A DNA stretch of 64,000 nucleotides from Candidatus Eisenbacteria bacterium (GTDB lineage Bacteria > Eisenbacteria > RBG-16-71-46 > CAIMUX01 > JAHJDP01), in NCBI GenBank assembly GCA_018831195.1, contig JAHJDP010000037.1, forward strand, positions 1 to 64,000, written 5' to 3'. The position numbers were made by a program, and so were the translations under genes. Below the pieces are notes generated by a model. The model was not told the origin of the DNA and did no database searches. It saw only the letters and a program-made list of their open reading frames with translations. Of this stretch, positions 15,367-24,059 are shown one piece after another; position 1 is the stretch's first letter, and each line of letters begins with the position of its first letter.

Positions 15367-15397
15367 ATGGGGCCGGTGTTGATCTCACCGGCCCCAT
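15367..15397. terminator. Hairpin between convergent genes
   Basis: ATGGGGCCGGTG (15367-15378) and CACCGGCCCCAT (15386-15397) form a perfect 12-bp stem with a 7-base loop. It lies between the ends of the M28 and PepD genes, which run towards each other. There is no T-run, so it may be a weak bidirectional terminator. Confidence 0.55.
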
Positions 15398-15421
15398 TGA
15401 TTTGCTGATAGATACCGTCTC

Positions 15422-16879
15422 TTATTCCGTAGCAAGAGCTCGGATATATTCACCGACGAAATCAAAGAAACGTTGAACCGATCCGATATGCAGCCGTTCG
15501 TCGGGTGAATGCGGATTTTCGATCGTCGGTCCCAGCGAGATCATATCCATCCCCGGATATCTCTCACCGATGATGCCGCACTCCAATCCGGCATGAACCA
15601 CCTCGAAGGCCGCATCCCCATGGTGAACCCGGCGCCAAACCTCCTTCGCCCGGGCCAGCATCCTGGAATTCAGATCCGGCTTCCATCCCGGATAGCCCTC
15701 ATCCATATCGACGGTCGCGCCGTTGGCCAGCGCCACCGACTCAATTTGATCCATGACACCGTCGATCGCCGACGCGATGGAGGAACGGGACGCCGTCAGA
15801 ATGGTGAGGGAATCCTGCTCGAGGCGGACCCGGGCGAGGTTACTCGACGTCTCCACCTTGCCGGGGATATCTCTGTTCATCGCCAGGACGCCGTAGGGCA
15901 GACCGAGGATCAACCGTAGAACGGCGTCTCTCGATCCGGCGGTCAGAACGCCGGCCGGCGCCTTGTCTTGCGACACCGTCAATGACAGATCCGGATCACC
16001 CGAGGCGAATTCATCCCGGAATCCATCCAGCTGTTCTTGTATAACATTCCGCAGCGTCTCCTCCTGCCCAACCGGCAAAACAACCACGGCCATCGCCTCC
16101 CTCGGGATGGCGTTGTGCTTGTCACCGCCGTGAAGCGCCGCCAGAGAGAGATCCGTCATCCTCGTGAGAGTACGGATCGTGCGGGCCAGAAGACGGATGG
16201 CGTTCCCGCGATTGTGTATGATATCCATCCCGGAATGACCGCCCCGCAGCCCCTTGAGATCCAACCGATAAGCTTGCCCGGCGGGTGTGGATCCTGATTT
16301 GAGCGGCAGCGTTATGGAGGCGTCCCGGCCGCCGGCGCATCCGATATAAAAGATCCCATCCTCCTCCGAGTCGAGATTGAACAACATCCGTCCTTTAACA
16401 AAATTGGAATCCAGGTTTCGGGCGCCGGTTAATCCGGTTTCCTCGTCGACCGTCATCAGCAGCTCGAGCGGCCCGTGAACAGCGTTGGGGTGATCGAGAA
16501 AGGCCAGGGCGGTCGCGACCCCGATCCCGTTGTCGGCGCCCAATGTTGTGCCATCCGCCGTGATCCAATCCCCATCGCGGACCAGGGTGATCGGATCCTT
16601 TTTGAAATCGAACTCCTTGTCGGAGTTCTTCTCGCAGACCATATCAATATGGCCCTGCAAAACGACGGTGGGCGCTGTTTCAAGGCCTTTGGAGCCTGGA
16701 ATGCGGGCCAGGATATTCCCGATCGCATCGATCTCGCATTCGTATCCCTTATCAAGGACCCAGGATCTGATCGCCTCTCCCAAGGCTTTTTCATTCCCCG
16801 ATCCATGCGGGATTTGGCAGATCCGGGCGAAATATTTCCAAACGGCTTTCGGTTCGAGCGACTCCACTGAAGTTGGCAT
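15422..16879 (-). CDS. pepD: Cytosolic aminoacyl-histidine dipeptidase PepD (M20)
   Basis: A 485-residue dipeptidase of the M20C family (beta-Ala-His dipeptidase), which hydrolyses dipeptides such as Xaa-His in the cytoplasm using two zinc ions. Visible motifs: GHIDMVCEK (metal His and catalytic Asp), LGADNGIG (bridging Asp), DEETGLTGA (catalytic Glu and metal Glu), NLDSEEDG (metal Asp), and the C-terminal LGPTIENPHSPDE (final metal His). The start is ATG 16879, with AAGGAGG just upstream; the frame is open 15 codons further back without support. It runs convergently with the secreted M28 peptidase, and the two could act in turn on imported peptides. Confidence 0.93.
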   Translation of the reverse strand: MPTSVESLEPKAVWKYFARICQIPHGSGNEKALGEAIRSWVLDKGYECEIDAIGNILARIPGSKGLETAPTVVLQGHIDMVCEKNSDKEFDFKKDPITLVRDGDWITADGTTLGADNGIGVATALAFLDHPNAVHGPLELLMTVDEETGLTGARNLDSNFVKGRMLFNLDSEEDGIFYIGCAGGRDASITLPLKSGSTPAGQAYRLDLKGLRGGHSGMDIIHNRGNAIRLLARTIRTLTRMTDLSLAALHGGDKHNAIPREAMAVVVLPVGQEETLRNVIQEQLDGFRDEFASGDPDLSLTVSQDKAPAGVLTAGSRDAVLRLILGLPYGVLAMNRDIPGKVETSSNLARVRLEQDSLTILTASRSSIASAIDGVMDQIESVALANGATVDMDEGYPGWKPDLNSRMLARAKEVWRRVHHGDAAFEVVHAGLECGIIGERYPGMDMISLGPTIENPHSPDERLHIGSVQRFFDFVGEYIRALATE

Positions 16880-17005
16880 CTTTCCTCCTTGATTCGAAAT
16901 AGGGGTACCCGCAAATGCTATCACACGGCTCGGGGTCCAGCGAGGGAAACAGATTCCGGGCGGATCCGTATTCCATCAAGAGCCACCCACCGGGGAGAAA
17001 AATCC

Positions 17006-18589
17006 ATGATCCTGAATAAAAACGTGCCCATGACGGCCATCCTTATGATCCTGCTTTGCCTCGCCCTAGGGGCGGCCGGAGCCCAAGACCGATTCGGTCG
17101 GGCCACTGCGTTTGAAAAGGCCGGAAATTACGAGGCGGCCATAGGCGAATATGCCTCCTTTTTGAAGGCACATCCCCAAGACGCCTTGGCGCCGACGGCG
17201 GCCATGGCGATCGGAAATATCTCCTTCCTCGCTCTCGAAAATCATACGGCGGCGGTCGAGGCGTATGACCGGGTATTGAAAGAATATCCGAAGAGCTCTT
17301 GGGCCGCCGAGGCGGCGCGGCGCAAGGCCGAGTGCCTCGAGGTGGAGGAAAATTGGGAGGGCGCCGGCGAGGCTTATGGAGAAGCCCTCAAATTATGTGG
17401 TGAGGGGGACAACCGCCCTCCTCCAAATTGGGTCAACGAGGTCTCGTTGGCCGCCGCCGATTGCTACTACGAACTTGGGGACCGGAGCCGGGTGATTGAA
17501 ACTTATGAGACCGTCTTAAAATCCTCGATGCCGCCCCCCGCCGCCGCGACGACCCTTTACCGTCTCGCCGATTCGTATGAATCGAATGCGCAGGGAGAAA
17601 AAGCGGCGCGGAAATATGCCGAGCTTATTGAAGATTATCCATTCTCCGCCGAATACGCACAGGCGATAGGCAAAAGGGAATGTATCGATCAGTACCTCGA
17701 TTTCGAATGGGAGCACTATCTCACCTACACCCAAACAACCCAGGATTTTCAAACGCGGGATTTTGCGGCGGCCATACCGCGCTGTGACGATATCATCACC
17801 CGAAGTCCAAACGAGAAGCTCAAGCTCTGTGCTGAATACCGGAAAATCGTCGCGGAGACGGTCATCGCGGGAGACTACACGGAGGGCGCCGGGCGGCTGG
17901 AATCGTTCCTCAACCGTATCCCCGACCGCCGGGCCTTTCCGAACGCCCAGCGGCAGTTGCTGCTCTTCCAACAGACCGCCGGTTTGGAGCGACAGGTGCG
18001 CGAATCGCCGGATGATGGTGCGGCGCTCCAGCAGTTGGGCGAGCAATATCTGCGGAGCCAATCCCTCGCGAAAGGAGTGGATGCGCTCGAAAAGGCCCGC
18101 GCGATGGATCCCGATAATGCCGATATCGCGTTGAGTCTGGGTTTGGCCTACCTCAATACCGGCCAGCCTGAAGCGGCGCAGACGGCCTTTGGCGTTTACT
18201 TCACACAGAATCCCACGAATACCGGCGTCCTAAATCAGGTTGGTTATACATATCTCGGCCTGGGCGATGTCGAAACGGCTCTCGAGTATTTTGTTAAATA
18301 TGTCAAGGCGGGGCCGGATGACGCCAATGCCCATGACAGCTATGGCGAGGGACTCCTGGCGGCAGGCCGGGTGGAAGAGGCCGAACAGGAGTATGAAACC
18401 GCCGTCCGGATTGATTCCACCTTCTTCAATGCCTATTTCATGCTGGGAACAATCTATCAGCAAGGGAGCAAACCTGAACAAGCTGTAGCGGCTTATCAGA
18501 AATTTCTGGAACTGGCTCCGGCCGACCCGCGAGCTGAAAGGGCTCACACCGCCTTGCGCGAGCTGCGGGCGGCGCAAGCTGCCGACTGA
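17006..18589 (+). CDS. Exported TPR-repeat protein
   Basis: A 527-residue protein with a signal peptide (MTAILMILLCLALGAAGAQ, cleavage at about residue 27) and tetratricopeptide repeats over almost its full length. Early repeats resemble YbgF/BamD-type TPRs (YEAAIGEYASFLKAHPQD, AAVEAYDRVLKEYPKSSWAAE). The last four near residues 345-520 are canonical TPRs (ALEKARAMDPDNADIALSLG). It should act as a periplasmic scaffold for protein complexes; no partner can be named. GGGGAGAAAAATCC precedes ATG 17006. The DUF362 gene begins 34 bp downstream and is probably co-transcribed. Confidence 0.85.
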   Translation: MILNKNVPMTAILMILLCLALGAAGAQDRFGRATAFEKAGNYEAAIGEYASFLKAHPQDALAPTAAMAIGNISFLALENHTAAVEAYDRVLKEYPKSSWAAEAARRKAECLEVEENWEGAGEAYGEALKLCGEGDNRPPPNWVNEVSLAAADCYYELGDRSRVIETYETVLKSSMPPPAAATTLYRLADSYESNAQGEKAARKYAELIEDYPFSAEYAQAIGKRECIDQYLDFEWEHYLTYTQTTQDFQTRDFAAAIPRCDDIITRSPNEKLKLCAEYRKIVAETVIAGDYTEGAGRLESFLNRIPDRRAFPNAQRQLLLFQQTAGLERQVRESPDDGAALQQLGEQYLRSQSLAKGVDALEKARAMDPDNADIALSLGLAYLNTGQPEAAQTAFGVYFTQNPTNTGVLNQVGYTYLGLGDVETALEYFVKYVKAGPDDANAHDSYGEGLLAAGRVEEAEQEYETAVRIDSTFFNAYFMLGTIYQQGSKPEQAVAAYQKFLELAPADPRAERAHTALRELRAAQAAD

Positions 18590-18623
18590 AAAGCCACCGC
18601 GGAAACCTTCACCTGGAGGCGAC

Positions 18624-19550
18624 ATGAAGAGTTTCGATCACATTTCCAGAAGAGAATTCCTCAAACGCTCGGCCGCCCTTGGAGCCCAGACGGCCTTGAT
18701 ATCATCCGGGATCGGTCTCGGGGTCGGATGCGGCGCCGGTTGTCATACAACGCGCGCGGGCATCGATCTGGCGGTCGCCAAGGGAGATTCTCCCGTCAAA
18801 AACTGCCTGGCCGCGGTGGAGGCCATCGGCGGGTTTCCAAAATTCGTGAGCGCGGGAAACCGGGTTGTCATCAAACCGAATCCGATCGGCCGCAATCAAC
18901 CGGACCTGGCGACAAATACGCACCCGGACATGATTGAAGCGGTCATCAAGGGCTGCCTCGCGGCCGGCGCCTCCGAGGTGCTCGTCGTGAGCCATGATGA
19001 TCTCGGAAGTATGGAAGCCAACGGTACGGCCGCGGCGGTGGAACGCGGCGGAGGCATCCTGAAATCCTTGATGCGACAAGAAGAGTACCGCGAGATCGTT
19101 GTTCCACGCGGCAAGATCCTCCGCACCGAACAGGTCGCCGCGGATGTCCTCGATGCCGATCTCTTTATCAATATGCCGATCGCCAAACATCATGCCGCGA
19201 CAGAGGTCACCCTGTCGATGAAGAACCTCATGGGGATCAATTGGGATCGGGTTTTCTTTCACCAGACCGATCTCCACCGCTGCATCGCAGAACTCACCAG
19301 CCTTATACGGCAGGATCTCATCATCATGGATGCCAACCATGTGTTGATGACCAATGGCCCGAGCGGTCCAGGAGAGGTTCATCTGGGACGGCAGGTGATT
19401 GCAGGCGTGGACCCTGTGGCGGTCGACGCCTTCACGACCCAGGCCTTTTTCCGCGAGCCGGACCGGATTGATCATATCCGGATCGCTCATGAGCTGGGTG
19501 TCGGCGAAATCGATCTGGCCAAATTGAAAATTCATGAGTTTGAGGTGTAA
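18624..19550 (+). CDS. Tat-exported DUF362 protein
   Basis: A 308-residue protein starting at ATG 18624 after CTGGAGG. The N-terminus has a twin-arginine signal (SRREFLKRSA, residues 8-17) followed by a hydrophobic stretch and a Cys-rich GVGCGAGCHTT, so it may be exported folded and possibly lipid-anchored. The DUF362 core is clear: VVIKPNPIGRNQPDLATNTH, NMPIAKHHAATEVTLSMKNLMG and VAGVDPVAVDAFTTQ-like segments. DUF362 domains are often found with ferredoxin or Fe-S domains, but no extra CxxCxxC cluster is present here. The function of the family is not established. It follows the TPR gene as a likely two-gene unit. Confidence 0.88.
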   Translation: MKSFDHISRREFLKRSAALGAQTALISSGIGLGVGCGAGCHTTRAGIDLAVAKGDSPVKNCLAAVEAIGGFPKFVSAGNRVVIKPNPIGRNQPDLATNTHPDMIEAVIKGCLAAGASEVLVVSHDDLGSMEANGTAAAVERGGGILKSLMRQEEYREIVVPRGKILRTEQVAADVLDADLFINMPIAKHHAATEVTLSMKNLMGINWDRVFFHQTDLHRCIAELTSLIRQDLIIMDANHVLMTNGPSGPGEVHLGRQVIAGVDPVAVDAFTTQAFFREPDRIDHIRIAHELGVGEIDLAKLKIHEFEV

Positions 19551-20087
19551 TCGCGAAGAGAATACCGAGTGAGATTGCCGAACTTTAAAAAAAAAATCTC
19601 ACTTCATCAATTTTCTTTGAACCCATTTGTCATTTTTTACGTCTTATATAATACCATGGTTACCTTCTCATACCCCATGAGAAAGGTGCTGATACACCAT
19701 GATTCTGCCAGTGGGCCGACCTGGCGGCCACCCCCCGTCAGTCGGCCCATCTCCTTAAAATGTAACCCCTTATGGGTCTCGGCATTCCGGCGATGCCCAC
19801 CCCTTCATTCGCTGGATTGTTCGAGACCCTTAAGTCAGGCGCGCCGTTGTCAAACCGGCCTCCGAGGTCCATGCCGCCTATACTCGCTGGTGTATAAGGA
19901 TAGCGCTCTGGATACCCCGGTTTGACGGCGGCCGTCGATGGAACAAAATACGTCTCTACCAAGGTGACTTCAACCCCGCGGATACTCTTCCAGCCATAGG
20001 CTTTACACCGCAAACAAAAGATTGACCTTCACACTAAAAGCTCCAAGGATAAAGGATATCATTTCCATTCATTGGAGGATCGGCGCT
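19551..20087. other. Long non-coding gap with remnants and hairpins
   Basis: There is no supported gene in about 540 bp. It has an A-rich run (19588-19597) and a hairpin GGGCCGACctggCGG..CCGtcaGTCGGCCC (19713-19748). A distant inverted repeat GGGTCTCG (about 19774) pairs with CGAGACCC (about 19823). On the - strand 19738-20013 stays open for 91 codons, but I recognise no domain. It may be a decayed mobile element or a structured RNA; I cannot decide. Confidence 0.35.
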
Positions 20088-20849
20088 ATGGAAAAGAATC
20101 CTATGATCGACATTCTCATGAACCGCAAGTCGGTGCGCTCATTCAAGGAAGAGGCGCCGTCGCAGGAGGTGATTGAAACGATCTTCCGGGCGGGACAGCA
20201 GGCGCCCTTCGCCATGCAATTGTGCAGCGCTATCTTGGAGCGAGGCGAGGGTATCCCCTGGGGCGCCCCACTGAATTTTATCATATGCGCCGATGCGCAT
20301 CGGATGCGCTTGATCGCAAAGAAACGCGGCAGACGGCTCCTCATGAATGATCTCACGATGCTGCTCTTTGCCCTGCAGGATGCGGCCTATATGGCTCAGA
20401 ATATGGTGATCGCCGGCGAGGCCCTGGGCTTGGGCAGCTGCTATATCGGCTCCGCACCCATGATCGCCGGCAAAATCGTCGAACAATACAAACTTCCGCC
20501 CAAGGTCTTTCCAATGGTCATGCTTGTCATGGGATATCCGGCGGAAAACAAACCGGTTCGTCCGAGATACCCCCTCTCCTTTTCACTCTTTGAGAATGAA
20601 TATCCCTCATTCACGGATGAACAGGTAACGGAAGCCATGCGAGTCATGGATGAGGGCTACCTTGCACAAGACTACTATAAAGAGGGCCGTCTTATGATCA
20701 AGATGGAGGAGGGCAAAGAGGAGACTTCCACTTTCGACGACTATTCCTGGACGGAACATATCTCGCGGAAGTTTCAATGGTTTCCCCTGCAAAGCGAGAT
20801 CCTTGAAAGTCTGAAGGCCTGTGGATTCAAACTAGGAAGCGACTTATGA
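20088..20849 (+). CDS. Nitroreductase-family flavoprotein
   Basis: A 253-residue FMN-dependent oxidoreductase. The family start (IDILMNRKSVRSFKEEAPS) contains the Arg pair that contacts FMN phosphate. The central YMAQNMVIAGEALGLGSCYIGSAP and the FPMVMLVMGYPAE segment are standard. A roughly 60-residue C-terminal extension (from about 190) is longer than in simple nitroreductases. The start is ATG 20088, preceded by TTGGAGG; the frame is open 22 codons further without support. Its last codons overlap the start of the tricorn-like protease (ATGA at 20846-20849), so the two are translationally coupled. The substrate is unknown; a role in reduction of a quinone, nitro or enone compound is only family knowledge. 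Confidence 0.88.
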   Translation: MEKNPMIDILMNRKSVRSFKEEAPSQEVIETIFRAGQQAPFAMQLCSAILERGEGIPWGAPLNFIICADAHRMRLIAKKRGRRLLMNDLTMLLFALQDAAYMAQNMVIAGEALGLGSCYIGSAPMIAGKIVEQYKLPPKVFPMVMLVMGYPAENKPVRPRYPLSFSLFENEYPSFTDEQVTEAMRVMDEGYLAQDYYKEGRLMIKMEEGKEETSTFDDYSWTEHISRKFQWFPLQSEILESLKACGFKLGSDL

Positions 20850-23800
20850 AACGTTATTCCGTTTTCGCCATGGCGCTGCTCCTGCTCCTCGCCGTATTCA
20901 CTCCGGCTGCCGCAATCAAGCCGGTTCTCCCCCGGCACCCCTCACTCAATCCGGACGGCAGCCTGATGGCCTTCGATTGGAGAGGCGATATCTGGATCGT
21001 CCCCGCGGAGGGAGGCGCGGCCCTCCGCGTGACCGCTCATGTCGCTCATGATGCCTATCCCTATTGGTCCCCCGACGGCAAGGAAATCGCCTTCTCAAGC
21101 GACCGCTACGGAAATACCGACATCTTTGTTGTCGGGACCCAAGGGGGATCGCCGGAGCGACTGACCTTCCACAGTGACGAGGATCAGATTTACGGCTGGA
21201 GTCCGGATGGGGGCACCGTCTATTTCGGCAGCCGCAGGGAGTCGCGGCAGAATCTCATCTACGCTGTTTCACGAACCGGTGGCAGGCCGCTTAGAATCAC
21301 GGGTGATCTTGCCTTCAACTCATCCGTGAGTCCCGATGGCCGCTGGCTCGCCTATGTCCGTGGTTATACAAATTGGTGGCGGAAACACTACCGGGGTTCA
21401 GCGAATCGGGATATCTGGATCCGTCCCATGGGCGGCGGCGAAAGCTTTCAGATCACTTCCTGGGATGGGGATGACGATCAACCGAAGTGGGCCGCCGGCG
21501 GCCGGACCCTTTATTTTCAGAGCGAGCGGGAAGACGGCGTGATGAATTTATATCGTCTGGATCTGGCCGTAGACGGGGAAAATATATCGCCGTCCGGAGA
21601 GCCGGTCCAGATCACCCACATCACCGAAGATGGGATTCAGTATCTTAATCTCAGTCAAGACGGCCACTGGGCCGTCTTTGAATGCAACGGCGGATTGTAC
21701 AGAGTCTCTACGGCCGGCGGGGAACCCCTGGAGGTCCCCATCGATTGCCCCGGGGATCTGAAGGAAAACCCGGTGGAACGCCGGATCCTCACTTCCGGAG
21801 CTTCTGAATTCGCCTTTGCTCCGGGTGAGAAACAAATTGCCTTTGTCGCCGAGGGGGAAATCTATGCGGCTCTAATAAATGAAAATGAGCTGCGGGAGCC
21901 GATCCGGCTGACAGAGACCGACGCCAGGGAGAAGGATCTCGCTTGGCTGGATGAAAACACCCTCATCTTCACCAGCGATCGTTTCGGCGATGATGATCTG
22001 TTCTTATTGCGCAGCACCGATAAAGAGGAAAAGCGGCTGGGAAAGAGCCGGTATCGCGAAGAAATCCGTCTGACGGATTCACCGGAAACAGAGCGGGCGC
22101 CTCAGGTCAGCCCCGACTCGAAAACGATACTCTACCGCCGCGGCACGGGGTTTCTTTGGACCATGGACGGCGAGGGAAGGCATCAGAAGCTTCTGGTCGA
22201 CGAGCCGCAGGTGCTTCACAGCAGCTGGTCCCCTGATTCGCGTTATGTAGCCTATAGTTATACAACGCTCGGCCACGCTGAGGATATCAATATCGTCAGC
22301 CTTGAAACTTTGGAAACACATAATGTATCAAACCATCCCAATGATGATTTTCATCCCCTTTGGACGGGCGATGGGAAACGTCTGAGCTGGGCCAGCCGGA
22401 CCGATGATGGTTTCTATAGTATCCGCTATCTGTGGCTGACGACGGAAGAAGCCGACAAGAGCAGCGCCGAAAGGGAGCGCGAGGAAGAGCAAGAGGAGTC
22501 CCTAAAGAAGGATCGCAAGGATGGCGGCGCATCCGATGACGATGAAGACAAGAACAAAGAAAAAGACAAAAAGATTCCTGAAGTGAAAATCGACTGGAGT
22601 GATTTTCCGGATCGCATCCGAACGGTTACAACGGTCCGCGGTTATTATTGGGATTACGATCAAAGCCCCGATGGCAAACATTACGCCCTCAAGACGGATG
22701 CCGTGGAAGGGATGGAGCTATGGACGGTTGATTGGGATGGAGACAATCTGCGCCGGCTGACGCATAACAGATCCGATCCGGACAAAATGACATGGAATGA
22801 AGCAAGCGACAAAGTACGCTATTTGAGCCGCGGGCAAATTAGAGAGATCGAGAATAAAGAAGGGGCGGAGGAATCAACTTATACATTTTCTGTGGATCTC
22901 ACCGTCGATGCGCGCGCACGGCGCCTCCAGAAGTTCAGTGAGGCCTGGCGGCTGCTGAACGACGGCTTCTATGATCCCAATTTCCACGGCGTTGTTTGGC
23001 CGGCGATGAGGGAAAAGTATCTCCCACTCGCCGCTGAAGCCTTGATGCGCGAGGATTTCAATGATGTCGTTCGTGAAATGATCGGGGAGTTGAACGCCAG
23101 CCACCTCGGCATCTACGGTCCCCGCGACAGCGGCGGTGATGAGACCGGGCTGCTCGGCTTTACACCTGATGACAGCTATGACGGCCCCGGTATCAAGGTC
23201 GCGGCCGTCCTGAAGCGGGGTCCCCTTGATCGCGAGGGCCGGCGGGTTCATCCGGAAGACATCATCTTATCAATCAATGGCCGGGAGATCGAACCCGGCC
23301 AGAATTATTATCCCCTCCTGAATCATATGGCCGGCAAGGAAGTCGATTTGGCCATCTCACCCATGGGAAAGGGCGGGAAGAAGAAAACGATGACTGTCGA
23401 ACCCCTCGATGCCGGCCGGTATTGGACACTCAGCTATAGTCAGTGGATGGATTCCAACCGTCAGATGGTTGATCAGCTCTCGGAGGGAAAAATCGGTTAC
23501 CTCCACATGAGTGCTATGGGGGATGATAATTGGGACCGATTCCTGGAGGACATTTTCAGCCGGGCGCTGGGAAAAGAGGGGCTGATCCTCGATGTTCGGT
23601 TTAACAATGGCGGCAGCATCCATGATCGTGTTCTGACCTTCCTCAGCCGCCGCGCCTACTGCTATTCAAAAGGCCGCGGAGATCGCAACATCACCTATGA
23701 TGCGCTCCAGCGTTGGGAAAAACCGATCGTCCTTCTCACGAACGAGCGCAGCTACAGCGACGGCGAGATCTTTCCCTGGGGATTTAAGGCCTTGGGGCTG

Positions 23801-24043
23801 GGGTTGGTCGTCGGAATGCCGACGTTCGGCGCGGTGATCGGCACCAATGATGTCCGGCTCATTGATGGAACGGGATTCCGGGTTCCCGGCACCGGGTGGT
23901 ACCGGATGAACGGGGAGAGCCTCGAAAACAACGCCGTTCAGCCCGATATCCGGGTGCCGGATGTGCCGGAGGAAAATCTCCAAAACCGGGATGCCCAGCT
24001 GGAAAGGGGCGTCCAGGAATGCCTGAGAATGATTCAGTTTTAA
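20846..24043 (+). CDS. Tricorn-like serine protease (S41) with beta-propeller and PDZ
   Basis: A 1065-residue protease. The N-terminus has a signal peptide (VFAMALLLLLAVFTPAAA), so it is exported rather than cytoplasmic like archaeal tricorn. Residues about 30-550 form TolB/WD-like propeller blades (HPSLNPDGSLMAFDWRGDIW; YPYWSPDGKEIAFSSDRYG). A charged low-complexity linker (KSSAEREREEEQEESLKKDR) lies near 535-575. Then come a C1 helical part, a PDZ domain (about 770-860) and the S41 catalytic core with LILDVRFNNGGSIHD and NERSYSDGEIFPWG, where Ser971 is the likely nucleophile. It should trim peptides into small products. It overlaps the nitroreductase by 4 bp and is followed after 16 bp by malonyl-CoA decarboxylase. 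Confidence 0.92.
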   Translation: MKRYSVFAMALLLLLAVFTPAAAIKPVLPRHPSLNPDGSLMAFDWRGDIWIVPAEGGAALRVTAHVAHDAYPYWSPDGKEIAFSSDRYGNTDIFVVGTQGGSPERLTFHSDEDQIYGWSPDGGTVYFGSRRESRQNLIYAVSRTGGRPLRITGDLAFNSSVSPDGRWLAYVRGYTNWWRKHYRGSANRDIWIRPMGGGESFQITSWDGDDDQPKWAAGGRTLYFQSEREDGVMNLYRLDLAVDGENISPSGEPVQITHITEDGIQYLNLSQDGHWAVFECNGGLYRVSTAGGEPLEVPIDCPGDLKENPVERRILTSGASEFAFAPGEKQIAFVAEGEIYAALINENELREPIRLTETDAREKDLAWLDENTLIFTSDRFGDDDLFLLRSTDKEEKRLGKSRYREEIRLTDSPETERAPQVSPDSKTILYRRGTGFLWTMDGEGRHQKLLVDEPQVLHSSWSPDSRYVAYSYTTLGHAEDINIVSLETLETHNVSNHPNDDFHPLWTGDGKRLSWASRTDDGFYSIRYLWLTTEEADKSSAEREREEEQEESLKKDRKDGGASDDDEDKNKEKDKKIPEVKIDWSDFPDRIRTVTTVRGYYWDYDQSPDGKHYALKTDAVEGMELWTVDWDGDNLRRLTHNRSDPDKMTWNEASDKVRYLSRGQIREIENKEGAEESTYTFSVDLTVDARARRLQKFSEAWRLLNDGFYDPNFHGVVWPAMREKYLPLAAEALMREDFNDVVREMIGELNASHLGIYGPRDSGGDETGLLGFTPDDSYDGPGIKVAAVLKRGPLDREGRRVHPEDIILSINGREIEPGQNYYPLLNHMAGKEVDLAISPMGKGGKKKTMTVEPLDAGRYWTLSYSQWMDSNRQMVDQLSEGKIGYLHMSAMGDDNWDRFLEDIFSRALGKEGLILDVRFNNGGSIHDRVLTFLSRRAYCYSKGRGDRNITYDALQRWEKPIVLLTNERSYSDGEIFPWGFKALGLGLVVGMPTFGAVIGTNDVRLIDGTGFRVPGTGWYRMNGESLENNAVQPDIRVPDVPEENLQNRDAQLERGVQECLRMIQF

Positions 24044-24059
24044 CATTCACGGAGAGCAG

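Noticed and set aside
19647-19652. TATAAT box in the 19.6-kb gap
   Set aside because: The best -35 candidate (TTGTCA) is only 14 bp away and no gene follows in a suitable place.
19738-20013. 91-codon - strand frame in the gap
   Set aside because: Residues look protein-like in places (SNNPANEGVG, PGYPERYPYTPAS), but there is no domain, signal or ribosome-binding site, and it overlaps hairpin sequence.
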